From Plakobranchus ocellatus (lineage: Eukaryota > Mollusca > Gastropoda > Plakobranchidae), in contig BLXT01002329.1 in assembly GCA_019648995.1 (NCBI GenBank), positions 955,873-985,834 of the forward strand: a stretch of DNA of 29,962 nucleotides. The letters run 5' to 3'. Position 1 is the first letter of the stretch; each line of letters starts with the position of its first letter. The notes beneath the pieces were generated by a model. The model had not been told where the DNA came from, did no database searches, and was given only the letters and a program-made list of their open reading frames with translations. A program made the position numbers and the translations under genes. Shown here one piece after another: positions 1 to 10,024 of the stretch.

Positions 1-1483
1 ACAAAGTGAAATTTCCATTTGAGAGACGGGTCTCTGTCGGGCCACTTGATGCTTTGGAAAAATTTTTCAACCTATAGCCTTTGAGACTAAGTATGGATAC
101 TCTGAAGTCAGTAATTTGTTCCTAAAGTCATTTGACATCTTATTGCTCGAGATTTGCTCTTGCCACCTTTGCAAATTAATTTCGTCTCATTAAGATGGTA
201 ATTTTCATCTCTTGACCAAGCTAAAAGGGGAGGAGACCCTTTGTCTATGTCTTGGATGCACCTGTACATTTGACGTATTTGTAGCAATGATGCGCATGCA
301 CATTTGAAGTGCCTTTACTTATGAATCATTATCATTATGTTCATTTTCCTACTGTGTGCCTCTGATCTGATCAAAATCTATACTCGGGTGATTGCGTGAG
401 CTGGATTTAATAACGTTTAAAAAGATTGTGTACGAACATTTGTCAAGTGAACTATTCCAAAGAATCTAAAGGTATAACTGATTCTACCATGCTGAGACTG
501 TGTGGTCTATGAATGTTTCAAGGGAACGAGTAATAAAGGACCTTATTCACTATAATTAGACCGATGCATTTTTTTAAAACCCTTCTCACTTTGAATGTCT
601 TTAAAATATATATTAAGTGTTCTTTACTGAAAATTTTGACTTGAAATTCCATAACTGACATACTGTAATTAATTTCTACTGTCCTTTTTATAGATAAAGG
701 GACAAAATTTTAATTTAGTCTGTTGTATCAAATAATTCTCGTTTTAATGTTTAAAAAAAATTTTTTTTTGTTATAAAAAGGAAACCAGTATCAGTACATT
801 ATTATTGTAATCATATTAGCTTGTTCTGGTTATATAAAAAAAACGTTAAATTGTGTCCTGGAGAAAAATAACTTCCTACTTAGCAGGCTAAAACCTGAAC
901 TATTACACTCGAGTAACAAGAGCATACGATTAATATATTTTTGACATGGAAATATCACAGTGAGTTCTCCCTCCTTCTAAACCCCCCCCGACTTCCCTGC
1001 CACAATAATCAGCTACGTGCAGCACTTGTTAGATCAAGAGATCAAGTACAACGATTAAAATGCAGGGCTTATTGTGGAATCCTAAGATACATCCATTTAT
1101 AAATACATTTATAGATCGGAGGCGTTGGTTTATTTAAAGCAAGCTTTATTTATTAAATCACATGATTAATACAAATTGTAAAAATAAATATCCACCAAAA
1201 GTACAGAGTGAGTACATATTAAACTGGAGTTTTATTTTAACCAGTTTCTCTTGGGAAGAGTTCACTGTAAATTTTTTTTTAATAAAAAAAATCAAAGCAA
1301 TAACTAGAAATACACCAAAACTTCAGTTTGTCACAATTGTTTAAATTTATTCAGAAAATAACACAGAAAACAACAGTTATATTACTTAAACAAATCTGGA
1401 AAATAAAATTGAATTTTTGGCCTAGACTTGTAAGTTTAAGTGATCTAATTTTTAAGTTTTTGACTATGTCTATAGGTAGACAG
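1..1483. other. No gene recognised
   Basis: AT-rich sequence with only short unsupported ORFs. A plus-strand AATAAA lies near 532, and minus-strand AATAAA copies lie near 1,146-1,155; these may mark 3' UTR ends of genes lying outside, but no coding exon is visible to support that. Confidence 0.4.
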
Positions 1484-1622
1484 GGAGGCGGTGGGAGGGA
1501 GAGAGATAAAGAGAATGAGAGAGAGAGCAAGAGGAGAAAGATGCAGGAGGGAGGGGAAGAGAGGAGAGAAGGGGCCATGGAGATATGGAGAGAGTGGGGA
1601 GGGAGGGGAGAAGGAGAGAGAC
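1484..1622. repeat. Purine-rich (GA/GGA)n low-complexity tract
   Basis: About 140 bases almost entirely A and G on the plus strand (GAGAGAGCAAGAGGAGAAAG and similar). It creates a long Ser/Leu/Pro-rich minus-strand ORF (1,351-1,878) that is best read as an artefact of this strand bias. Confidence 0.85.
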
Positions 1623-1860
1623 TTGTTATGAATTTCTCAACATTTGCTCTCACAAGGATCAAGTGAACAAGACAAACATGGCCTCTTCCATCAGACAGAA
1701 AAAAAAAGGAACCCTCTTTACTTGCCAAACACATTTCAGTAGTATAAAAATTAGTGAAAGATAGTCTAAACATGCAATAGTCAATAGCAGCAAACAAAAA
1801 CATCCACGCACAGTTATTTCCCTTAAAACCTATTGCCACTAGAGTTCTTTTCAACACTCT

Positions 1861-1872
1861 TCCAAAAATACA
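1861..1872 (+). repeat. Left target-site duplication of SINE
   Basis: TCCAAAAATACA, repeated perfectly at 2,025-2,036 on the other side of the SINE. Confidence 0.75.
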
Positions 1873-2024
1873 TGGCACGGTGGCTTATGAGTACGCCCTG
1901 AGATCTGCAGGGACCCTTGTGTCGCGGGTTCGAACCGTGCCATCGGGGCCTCCACCTGACGGAGGGCATAAAGGCCTGAGATCATCTTGTTGTGGACTGG
2001 CTAAATACAAAAACCCAAAAACCC
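1873..2024 (+). mobile_element. tRNA-derived SINE, apparently full length
   Basis: Head: GGCACGGTGGCTTATGAG with a pol III A box TGGCTTATGAG at 1,881-1,891; B box GGTTCGAACC at 1,927-1,936. Spacing between the boxes is normal for a tRNA promoter. A non-tRNA body (CCTGACGGAGGGCATAAAGG) follows, then an A-rich tail near 2,002-2,024. Identical 12-bp direct repeats flank the element, so it moved by target-primed insertion and is fairly young. It has no coding capacity and would depend on a LINE in trans. Family not identified. Confidence 0.85.
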
Positions 2025-2036
2025 TCCAAAAATACA
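2025..2036 (+). repeat. Right target-site duplication of SINE
   Basis: Second copy of TCCAAAAATACA, directly after the A-rich SINE tail. Confidence 0.75.
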
Positions 2037-2981
2037 ATTATCATTATCTATATATCAATAGTAAAAATTATATCTTTATCTATGGTAAAAGGCTCAATAT
2101 TATTATATTATTATTAATAGAGGCCTTTGGACTGATGTATGGCTTCTCTACAAAATGAAATGAAATAAATTTCAAATTAAAATTTTTTATCCTCACAATC
2201 TCCAGAAATTAAAATGCCTGACACTCACAAATGGCAATTATGATTTCAAAAATAATTGTAGACATACAAATAAACCACCTTTTCCTACTATTTTTTAAAA
2301 GTAATATGCAAAATAATGTTAAAGGTGTTTTATTTCTCTTTTTGCTGTTAAAGCCCACTCACTACAAGTTGATATCAGGCTTTTAGGCCCTTGTCTGGAT
2401 AGGGTTTTGGTGGTAGGCTCTTAATTAAAACCCAGAGTAGAAAAGCCCATGCAGAAATCAGCCATTGCACTGCCAAAGCCCTTATCATTTATGTTAAATT
2501 GTAAAGACTCTAAAATTCATACCAACATTTTTTTTTTTTTTAAATATGCTCAGACTTATTAAAAATTTAATTGAGATAATTTTCTAAAACACAGCTTTAA
2601 ATTTGCATCACATTTAAAACAATGAGGAAAAGAACATTCAAACATCACTCTTTCTTACTCGGAAAAGCTTGACATTCACGTTACAGTCATTGATTGTCTG
2701 CCATTTGTGTGGCAACCTGAGAAAATCATTCCCACCTACACAAGATATGCATCTTGAGTTTTTTATTCCTCAATATTCATTTGTTTTGCATTTTGAAGCT
2801 TCAATTTTTTTGTTAGCTTCATTGGAACCGAAGCTATGAAATTTTAAAATGAAAATTGCATTAAGGTAAAACCATGTATTATTTACTTTCAAAGGGTCTA
2901 GGGCAAAAAATAGCTCAAGGAAGTTCAAACCCGTTTTCTCATCTTGCCACAAATATATATTTTCCAATTATCTAACTGCTC
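2037..2981. other. Intergenic, no gene recognised
   Basis: AT-rich. A somewhat GC-richer stretch (2,350-2,490) has no ORF of interest. The minus-strand poly(A) signal at 2,767-2,762 could serve the orphan exon at 2,982-3,275. Confidence 0.4.
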
Positions 2982-3275
2982 TTATCGTACATTTAGAGAG
3001 TATGATTTATGTTTGCACATAACCCTCCTACTCCTAGTCACCTCAGGCTTTTTACCCTCATTTGGCTGGTCATCACTTTCAGCCTTATAATGTCCTGCCC
3101 ATTTTGCCATTGGACAATCAACGCTTTCAGAGGCAGTCTGAGAGACTGGATTTATTAAGTATACGAGCTCAACCCATTGCTGGTTTTCTTCATTTCGCTT
3201 AGAGATTATTCTCTCAAAAACAAATTTGCACATCAAACTTTTTATTGCTGTTTTTCCCCATTTATCCTCTAAGTT
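2982..3275 (-). CDS. Orphan terminal-exon-like ORF, 97 codons, product unknown
   Basis: I do not recognise this protein. A strong acceptor (TTAATTTTGTTTCAG) at 3,276-3,277 opens a frame of 97 codons ending in TAA at 2,984-2,982. Residues are balanced rather than low-complexity: it starts NLEDKWGKTAIKSLMCKF, has WVELVYLINPVSQTAS in the middle and ends KHKSYSLNVR. A minus-strand AATAAA lies downstream at 2,767-2,762. It starts in phase 0, so it could be an alternative last exon of the upstream TBRG4-like gene (exon 10 also ends in phase 0) or the end of another gene whose earlier exons I cannot find. A chance ORF is not excluded. Confidence 0.4.
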   Translation of the reverse strand, partial: NLEDKWGKTAIKSLMCKFVFERIISKRNEENQQWVELVYLINPVSQTASESVDCPMAKWAGHYKAESDDQPNEGKKPEVTRSRRVMCKHKSYSLNVR

Positions 3276-3911
3276 CTGAAACAAAATTAATATTATTTCC
3301 AATAAGTAATTAATGCTGCAAAGAAGTGACTGAGCTGATCAGTGTCTCAAATTCTTTAAACAAGAAAATCTGAGAATTGTAGGGAAATTTGTTTACTTTC
3401 ACAATAACCCAACACAAACCTTTGTGGGCTTCGCTAACATATCCATGTTTTTCTAGTTTTTAATTGCTGCCCCACAAAAATTTGCACATATTCTACTTTA
3501 ACCCTTAGTTCGTATTCTTCTTTAACTCTTAGCTCTTTATAATATGATAAAGCTCTAATTAACAGGCTTTTGTATACAATTATTTTCTTCAAACCATGCA
3601 AAATTTGACACTGAATGCTTATCATATGTTTGCACTACAAGAATCACCAACACATTATATTGTTTGGTAGTCAAGTGAGTCAAAATGCTGGCCCTGAAAT
3701 CTTTGTTCAGATATAAATTTATCTTGTAACTGTATAACTTCAATCATGCTCAGAGACCATGTTCAGCTGCAATGGATTGTACTAGCCATTACCGACTGTG
3801 TGAAAAAGAAGATATATTGGTTGTATTAGATCCACTTCATACTTGAGAACCTTACTTTAAAAAAAAAACGTTATTTATTTTACTTTGAAAAATATTTTTA
3901 AAAGCCAAATA
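3276..3911. other. Spacer between TBRG4-like 3' end and the orphan exon
   Basis: AT-rich. Minus-strand ORFs at 3,434-3,625 and 3,555-3,743 have no recognisable content and no matching splice phase. Nothing else seen. Confidence 0.35.
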
Positions 3912-4120
3912 TTTATTCTAGGTTTGGCTTATTATCCGGATGAGATTGCATTTAAATTCAATAAAACTAAAAACTTCCATCCAGCTTTGTGAATCATCCT
4001 GCTTGTGAAAAATCTACAAGTTTAAGTGTGCCAGCTATCACAAATTATGCAGGATAAATTGTGAAACAAACTAGACAGATCTAATAAATAAAAAACTAAA
4101 GTAGAGTAAAACTGGAGTGG
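3912..4120 (-). terminator. TBRG4: Probable 3' UTR and poly(A) signals of the TBRG4-like gene
   Basis: On the minus strand the first AATAAA after the stop codon is at 3,917-3,912, with another at 3,879-3,874. Cleavage would fall near 3.85-3.9 kb. The exact site is unknown. Confidence 0.5.
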
Positions 4121-4306
4121 TCAAGATGGCGCTGAGGTATTATCTGTATTAGTTGAGGTTGGGGTTGAGTTTGAATCGGCTGCTGCACCGATGGATGGCT
4201 CTACTACACTAGCGCTGGTGCCTTGAACAGCTGTCTTTATTCTGGCCTTGATGTTGCTCACTTTTTCCAGAATACTGAGTGAGGGTTTCAGGTCTGAGTA
4301 GAAGAT
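4121..4306 (-). CDS. TBRG4: TBRG4-like terminal coding exon 11 (residues 715-775, stop TGA)
   Basis: Acceptor TGTTTTTGACAG. The exon is in phase 0 and ends in TGA at 4,123-4,121. It encodes the end of the RAP domain, IFYSDLKPSLSILEKVSNIK, then a Ser/Thr/Pro/Asn-rich tail absent from human TBRG4 as recalled. Confidence 0.9.
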   Translation of the reverse strand: MFYSDLKPSLSILEKVSNIKARIKTAVQGTSASVVEPSIGAAADSNSTPTSTNTDNTSAPS

Positions 4307-7300
4307 CTGTCAAAAACACAGCACAATAGAGAAAAACAATTGATGAAATTGGGAAGAAAGCAAAGTTGCCTTTTCCTTACCAGTGGGTAAAAATCTCTTC
4401 AACAGCGGTGAACAATAATCAAAATAAGGACATTAAAACAGAACCACCCATTCTTACCAAAAGGTAAAAATCTTTTATCAGACAAGTGAAAAGTTTATGT
4501 ACAATATGTTTCATTGATGATTTATCTTCTTATGCTACAATACATCTTTCCAGTAACATTGATAAAATTAGTCTTTGTCAGAAACAGCCAAACTGTGACT
4601 CCCATTCATTTTATCCTGCCATAAAATTAAAAACTAGCTTTTTCCATCCTAATACCCGTCCAATCTTTGCCTTTCCCATTAACATTCGGCACCACTTAAA
4701 CCTGGACTCAATTAAAACATTTTTATATAGATTTTTTTTTTTTAAATATGACAGCAAGGTACTTTTGAATTCATCAATTTGATGACTGTAAACTTCCAAT
4801 GTGGCCCTGATTTATTCTATTACCAAATACGAGCAGCAATTTATCTTGCACAGTTTTTTGAGCATGCTCGGATGCTAGTTACTTTGTTTTTTTTTAGAAA
4901 ATCACATAGTATAATCCAAGAGCATTATATTTCTAAGCCATCAATTCATTTCATGCAAGGATTGAAGCATATTCTTTCCAATTTTTTTTCGTTTTCTTTT
5001 TTTTTTTAACTTTTTTTTTTACACTGATATTTTTGTCTCATGTCACCTAAACCTGATACAGTCTATTATCCTAACTGGGATAACAGTATAAATGAAAATT
5101 ACGAGCTGATACGTCTGTCTCATGAATCAATGTGTCTAAGTGTGACTTGTGATTTGTTCCTCACCATTTCAACTAGGACCTCTCAAAAAAAAAATATGAC
5201 GGTATTTACTAGAGTGATTGAGAATATCATTTGAATTCAACTAGATACACCCAAAAATGCACTCATTTTGCAGGGCTGATACAAAAGAAAATTCACAGAA
5301 AACACAAAATTTGTGCTAAAACCTTGATAAAATGGTTAAGGTCAAGTCATATTTGGACAAATTGAGTTACGAGTGTGAATCATGTATCCAAGCCTATAAT
5401 TTTCAGGTGTGCCTACAACATAGCAAAAAAATGTTGAACAGGCAACCCACCTGAACAGGTGTGTAACCCAATAAGGAAAGGTGCCGGGCTGTCATCTGGT
5501 AAAGCCCAGTGGGAATCTCTTCAGGGCTGTTAACACCAGCGAAAGGGATGTGAAGAATAGCTAATCTGTAGAGAAAAGGTCAACAAACTGTTAAGTTTAA
5601 TACGAAAAGGATTGCCAATTGCCAGTGTAGATCTGGACTTCAAACAGCAGGAGCTGTTACTGCAGTCGTGCCCAAATCTTTTGGCTCTAATCTAATAGAG
5701 TTGACCTGCACAGAGGATACCCCTCCTCACCCAGGAACGGAATGGCACTGTCGGAAATCTGACCCTCACAGCAGTTTTTGGGCTAGCCACTGTTCTACAA
5801 ATTTAATAAGACTTGCCAGCACTGTGAGAATTTAAGGAAGTAGAAGAAAAAAACAAGGGAAAAAAGCAAATATTTGAGAGAAGTATATATTTTGTTAGCA
5901 AGTATTGAGATACAACATTCCTGCCCATTTCACCCTCAAATTTTCATGAAATCTTTTGGGGAAAACAGAATTTTTATGTATATAAAACATCAACATCTAT
6001 GGCTTAAATCCAATTGATATTCCCAGATCCTTTTTTATTTAAACACAAAAAAAAGATTGAAAAATTTGTGATGAGTAAAATTATACCTCCTGAAGTTGCA
6101 CAGCAGCCATCCTGAAGGTAAGGGATTGAACATTTCTTTTGAGACACCTCTTTATGAATCTAACCTCACATTTGACACGTTAGACAAAAAAATGATATCA
6201 AGTTCTTCTCCTCTTCTTTACAGTGCTATTTTTCAAGAGTAAACAAAATAATCCCTATATTGGCTTGATATCGACATAGCTATTTCCCTTTTCCACCATT
6301 GCAAATCTCACAAAACAAATTTTTTTCAGGCTGATTCAATGGTTTGAAATGTTCAACTGGCAACTTCTCCCTCATTCCCAGTGGATCTCGATCAAACATG
6401 CGTTTGATACGAGTGTGGAAGAGTTGCTGGTGGCGGATGAATCCTCTTGATCCTTTCATCAGCCAAAAGCCATCAGTGGTGAGGTGGGTAGCAATTCAAC
6501 CTGAAATTTTCAGGCACCTTTAAGCTGCAGGTTCAAACCCATTATCAATTCCTGAGCTGACATGAGCCAAAAAGCCTGAACACATCTCGGAATATACAGT
6601 TATATAAAACACAAGCAACCACAAAGCTCTGAATCAAGGTTTTTTTGGTTGAATTGGTGAAGTGAGAACTAAACGAAAAAAAATCACTTTTGCATTACAT
6701 ACTGCACATGCAAAAAAACTAACTTGATTCTCTATTTTCTTCAATTCTGCACACATTTGTCTATTAAGCAACTGACCTTTGAACCTGCTCTGTCCTGCCA
6801 GCTGACCCACTCTGTTCCTTTGATACAAGAGGCCTCACCTCACCCTCATGGTTGGCACACATCAAAGCTTCTGAAGGGATTAAAAAATACTCTTATTGAG
6901 TGAAAGAGAAAAAAGAAACCCACAAAAATCTTTTTTAAAACTTTCATCTTTGAGGAAAAATATCCATAAAAATAAAAAGTACGTCCATAATTATAGGAGA
7001 AAGGAAGAGTGCAAATATAAAAAGGGCAAAAAAAAAAAAGTCATTGGTACAAAATATGAATATTTTAAACACTAGTGCTGTGTGAGAGACTGTCAAGCTT
7101 CTAAACTCATTTTGAAAAGTAATTTGTAGTAAATGTGAATGACATTTCGAAGACTTGTGCTATTTGAGACATGGTCAAGCTCCTAAACTCATTTTGAAAA
7201 GCAATTTGTAGTAAATGTATGACATTTCAATGGCTTATGCTATGTGAGACATGGTCAAGCTTCTGACCACAGAGAACCAACCTGCTGTCGCACCCACAGG

Positions 7301-9060
7301 CAGCGAAGGGTTTAAGTCAACATACGTCATGAGGTCCACAAACTTCCTCAGAGTGTTCACTAAAGCTGCTTTGGCTGCTTTTTGCTCGGAGCTCGGCTGT
7401 GCCTGAAATGATTCAAAAACCCATTAAAATAAACAATTGATGGACAACACCAAAAAAAAAAAATAAATAAAAAAATAACAAAACTGGTTTAAGTCAATGT
7501 TTGTCCTAAAATATACAAATCTTTTGAAAGTATTCATCAATGCTTTTTGAGATGATAGAGAAAAAAAAGAATAATTTACAACTGCATATCCAAACATGCA
7601 GTTGTGAATATATGCATATCCACATTTTCTCCATTTAATGTTAACCAGCAATTCTGCAATTGTTGGAACTGCCAGAATTTTATTTAATATCCTGGAACCA
7701 GATTTTGTGCAATTGCCTGAAAGTGACAGCTGTGTTCGAAAAAAATACCACAATTTTTTTTTTTTAAGTTTTACTTCTGACATTCGACTCATAAGGTAAG
7801 ACAACCAAATAGATCATAAATAACATTTTTAGCAGAAAACTGGAACCAAAGTGATGCAGGAATGTCCACAACCATTATAGTTTTCTTGGACTAAATGTTT
7901 AAAATAGCCACCACTCTAATAGTTAATACTATGTATTGCTTTTTTTTCTCAATCAATAACTTTGATACATTTTTGTCACGTACCGCCCAGCTACATAGGC
8001 CGAGCTGTTCATCAGACAGTGTCGGCCCAGTGTAGTCTCTGAGCTCGAGTTTTGCAGCCAAATTAATCTGAGCCAATTTATTGGCTGATGCTTGAGCCGA
8101 GCTGGTTGAAGCAGATTCTACAATTGGAGATGAACAAAAAGAAACGTCAGAAATGCATCTTGAGGGGACAAGTTACTTTAATAGTAACATGAAAGGTATA
8201 AATACATAAAAAGAATAAATAGAGAGTGTTGAACATGAATGACAACAATGATACCATAGAAAACAAGGATCAATCTGAATATCTTGAATTCATGTCAATC
8301 AGCAACTGTGATATATTACTAAAGAAATGAGGAGACATCTAGCTATTGAAAACATGAATGGCAACAATGACACCATAGAAAACAAGGATCAATCTGAATA
8401 TCTTCAATTCATGTCAATCAACAACTGTGATATATTACTAAAGAAGTGAGGAGACATCTAGCTATTGAAACCACAAGGACTCAAAAGTTGGACTGCTAAA
8501 AATGTAAATTTTTCCAATAGCCACATATAGATGTGAGGTGTGGACCCTGCTATTAAAAAGTAGAGAAATTCCAGTTTTATTTTCAAATAATAAAGTGCAA
8601 GACTGGCCCGTATCTTTGGGAAAATGGCTGCCTTACTTAGCTCAACATCAAGACTTTTTTTTATCAATGTGTATTTCAACTGTTTTTAGATTTGAAAAAC
8701 CTACAGATGCACCTCATTCAAAAACTTTCAAACACATTTAAAACCCAAAAAAAATGCATGCAAAGAAGTGAGGCTTGTATGAAAAAAAAAGATGTTTAAA
8801 GTCCTGTTACTGAATTCAAAAATTCATTTAGTGACCTAACACAGGCCAAAATATGAGATGCTGGACTAATAATCTTAGTAGAATAAAAAAAAAATACAGT
8901 AATAATATTAAAGCATCAAATTTATAACACTAAAACCTAAAAAAGCGTAACAATTTAGCTAAAAATCAGCAGTACATAAGCACACATACGTATGCGAAAA
9001 TCACTCAAGAACTATTACAAAAAAACAAGTCATTTATACCACGAATAAAATAAGTAGACA

Positions 9061-9118
<58 letters not shown>

Positions 9119-9993
9119 TCACTAACCAAACCAATATCTCAAGAATTTTAAGTAAGTAAATGCAGGATATGATTTTAAATTACAAAAAAAAAGGGTCTTC
9201 ATTGGCTGCTTATAATTGCTAAGATGAAAGGTTGTTGAATAAGTATCAAAACAAAAAAAAGAAGAAAAAAAATGTACACACAATGGCGATAGCTAACTTT
9301 GGAGAATATTATTGAAGAGCAATGCCTAGGAAAAAAAATCATTTTTCTCCTTCTTGAAAGTCTTGAAAAACATATATGCAACCATGAAAAAATATATGTA
9401 ATAGTAAGTTAAAAAAAAAAAAAATCTACGTCAGGTACAAACAAAATCAGGTATGTCAAAAGATATGAAACTAAACAGGACAATTTTTCACCTTTGACCT
9501 TTTCCAAAACTTCTCCTACAAACTGAGAATTTAGAACCATCTGAGCCGTAGCAGGCTCCAGAGATTGTAAAACAGACAAACACCATACACAGTGGATCCT
9601 TCCCCACCAAGGCGACTTTTTGCCGAGGACAAGTGAAGCAAGATCTGTGGAAAATCAAATGTTGTCAAAGTTAATTTTATATATGGAAATCCCTTTTCCA
9701 ATTCAAAAACAAAAACTGACATTTCAAACACTCTTCATTCTGCCTCTTTGCCGACCACAGATAATTTATTAAATTTATTTATCATGTGGGTTTCTTAGAG
9801 CAATATTCCACAACAGCAAGATAATAAACAAACGCTTCCTCAAACAAACAAATTCAATTCATTATGGAAAAAAACTTAAGGATAACCAACATTTTTTTCG
9901 GCAATCAGAGTAAATTAGGCACAGTGTATAGTGGACACTATTATTACACTATCACCTTTAAACTTTTTTTTTAATTGACTCAGAGAGGGAATC

Positions 9994-10024
<31 letters not shown>

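Larger units (their letters stand above)
8118..9491 (-). other. TBRG4: TBRG4-like intron 6
   Basis: Contains the 119-bp tandem duplication and a (TA)n tract, listed separately; otherwise AT-rich with nothing recognised. Confidence 0.6.

Noticed and set aside
1351..1878. 175-codon minus-strand ORF
   Set aside because: Its middle is a Ser/Leu/Pro run produced by the purine-rich tract and it also reads into the SINE head; no splice or homology support.
5451..5560. Alternative acceptor at ATTAG for TBRG4-like exon 10, joined straight to exon 8
   Set aside because: It reads in frame from exon 8 but skips the conserved exon 9; the exon 8-9-10 chain keeps phase and adds a segment similar to human TBRG4.
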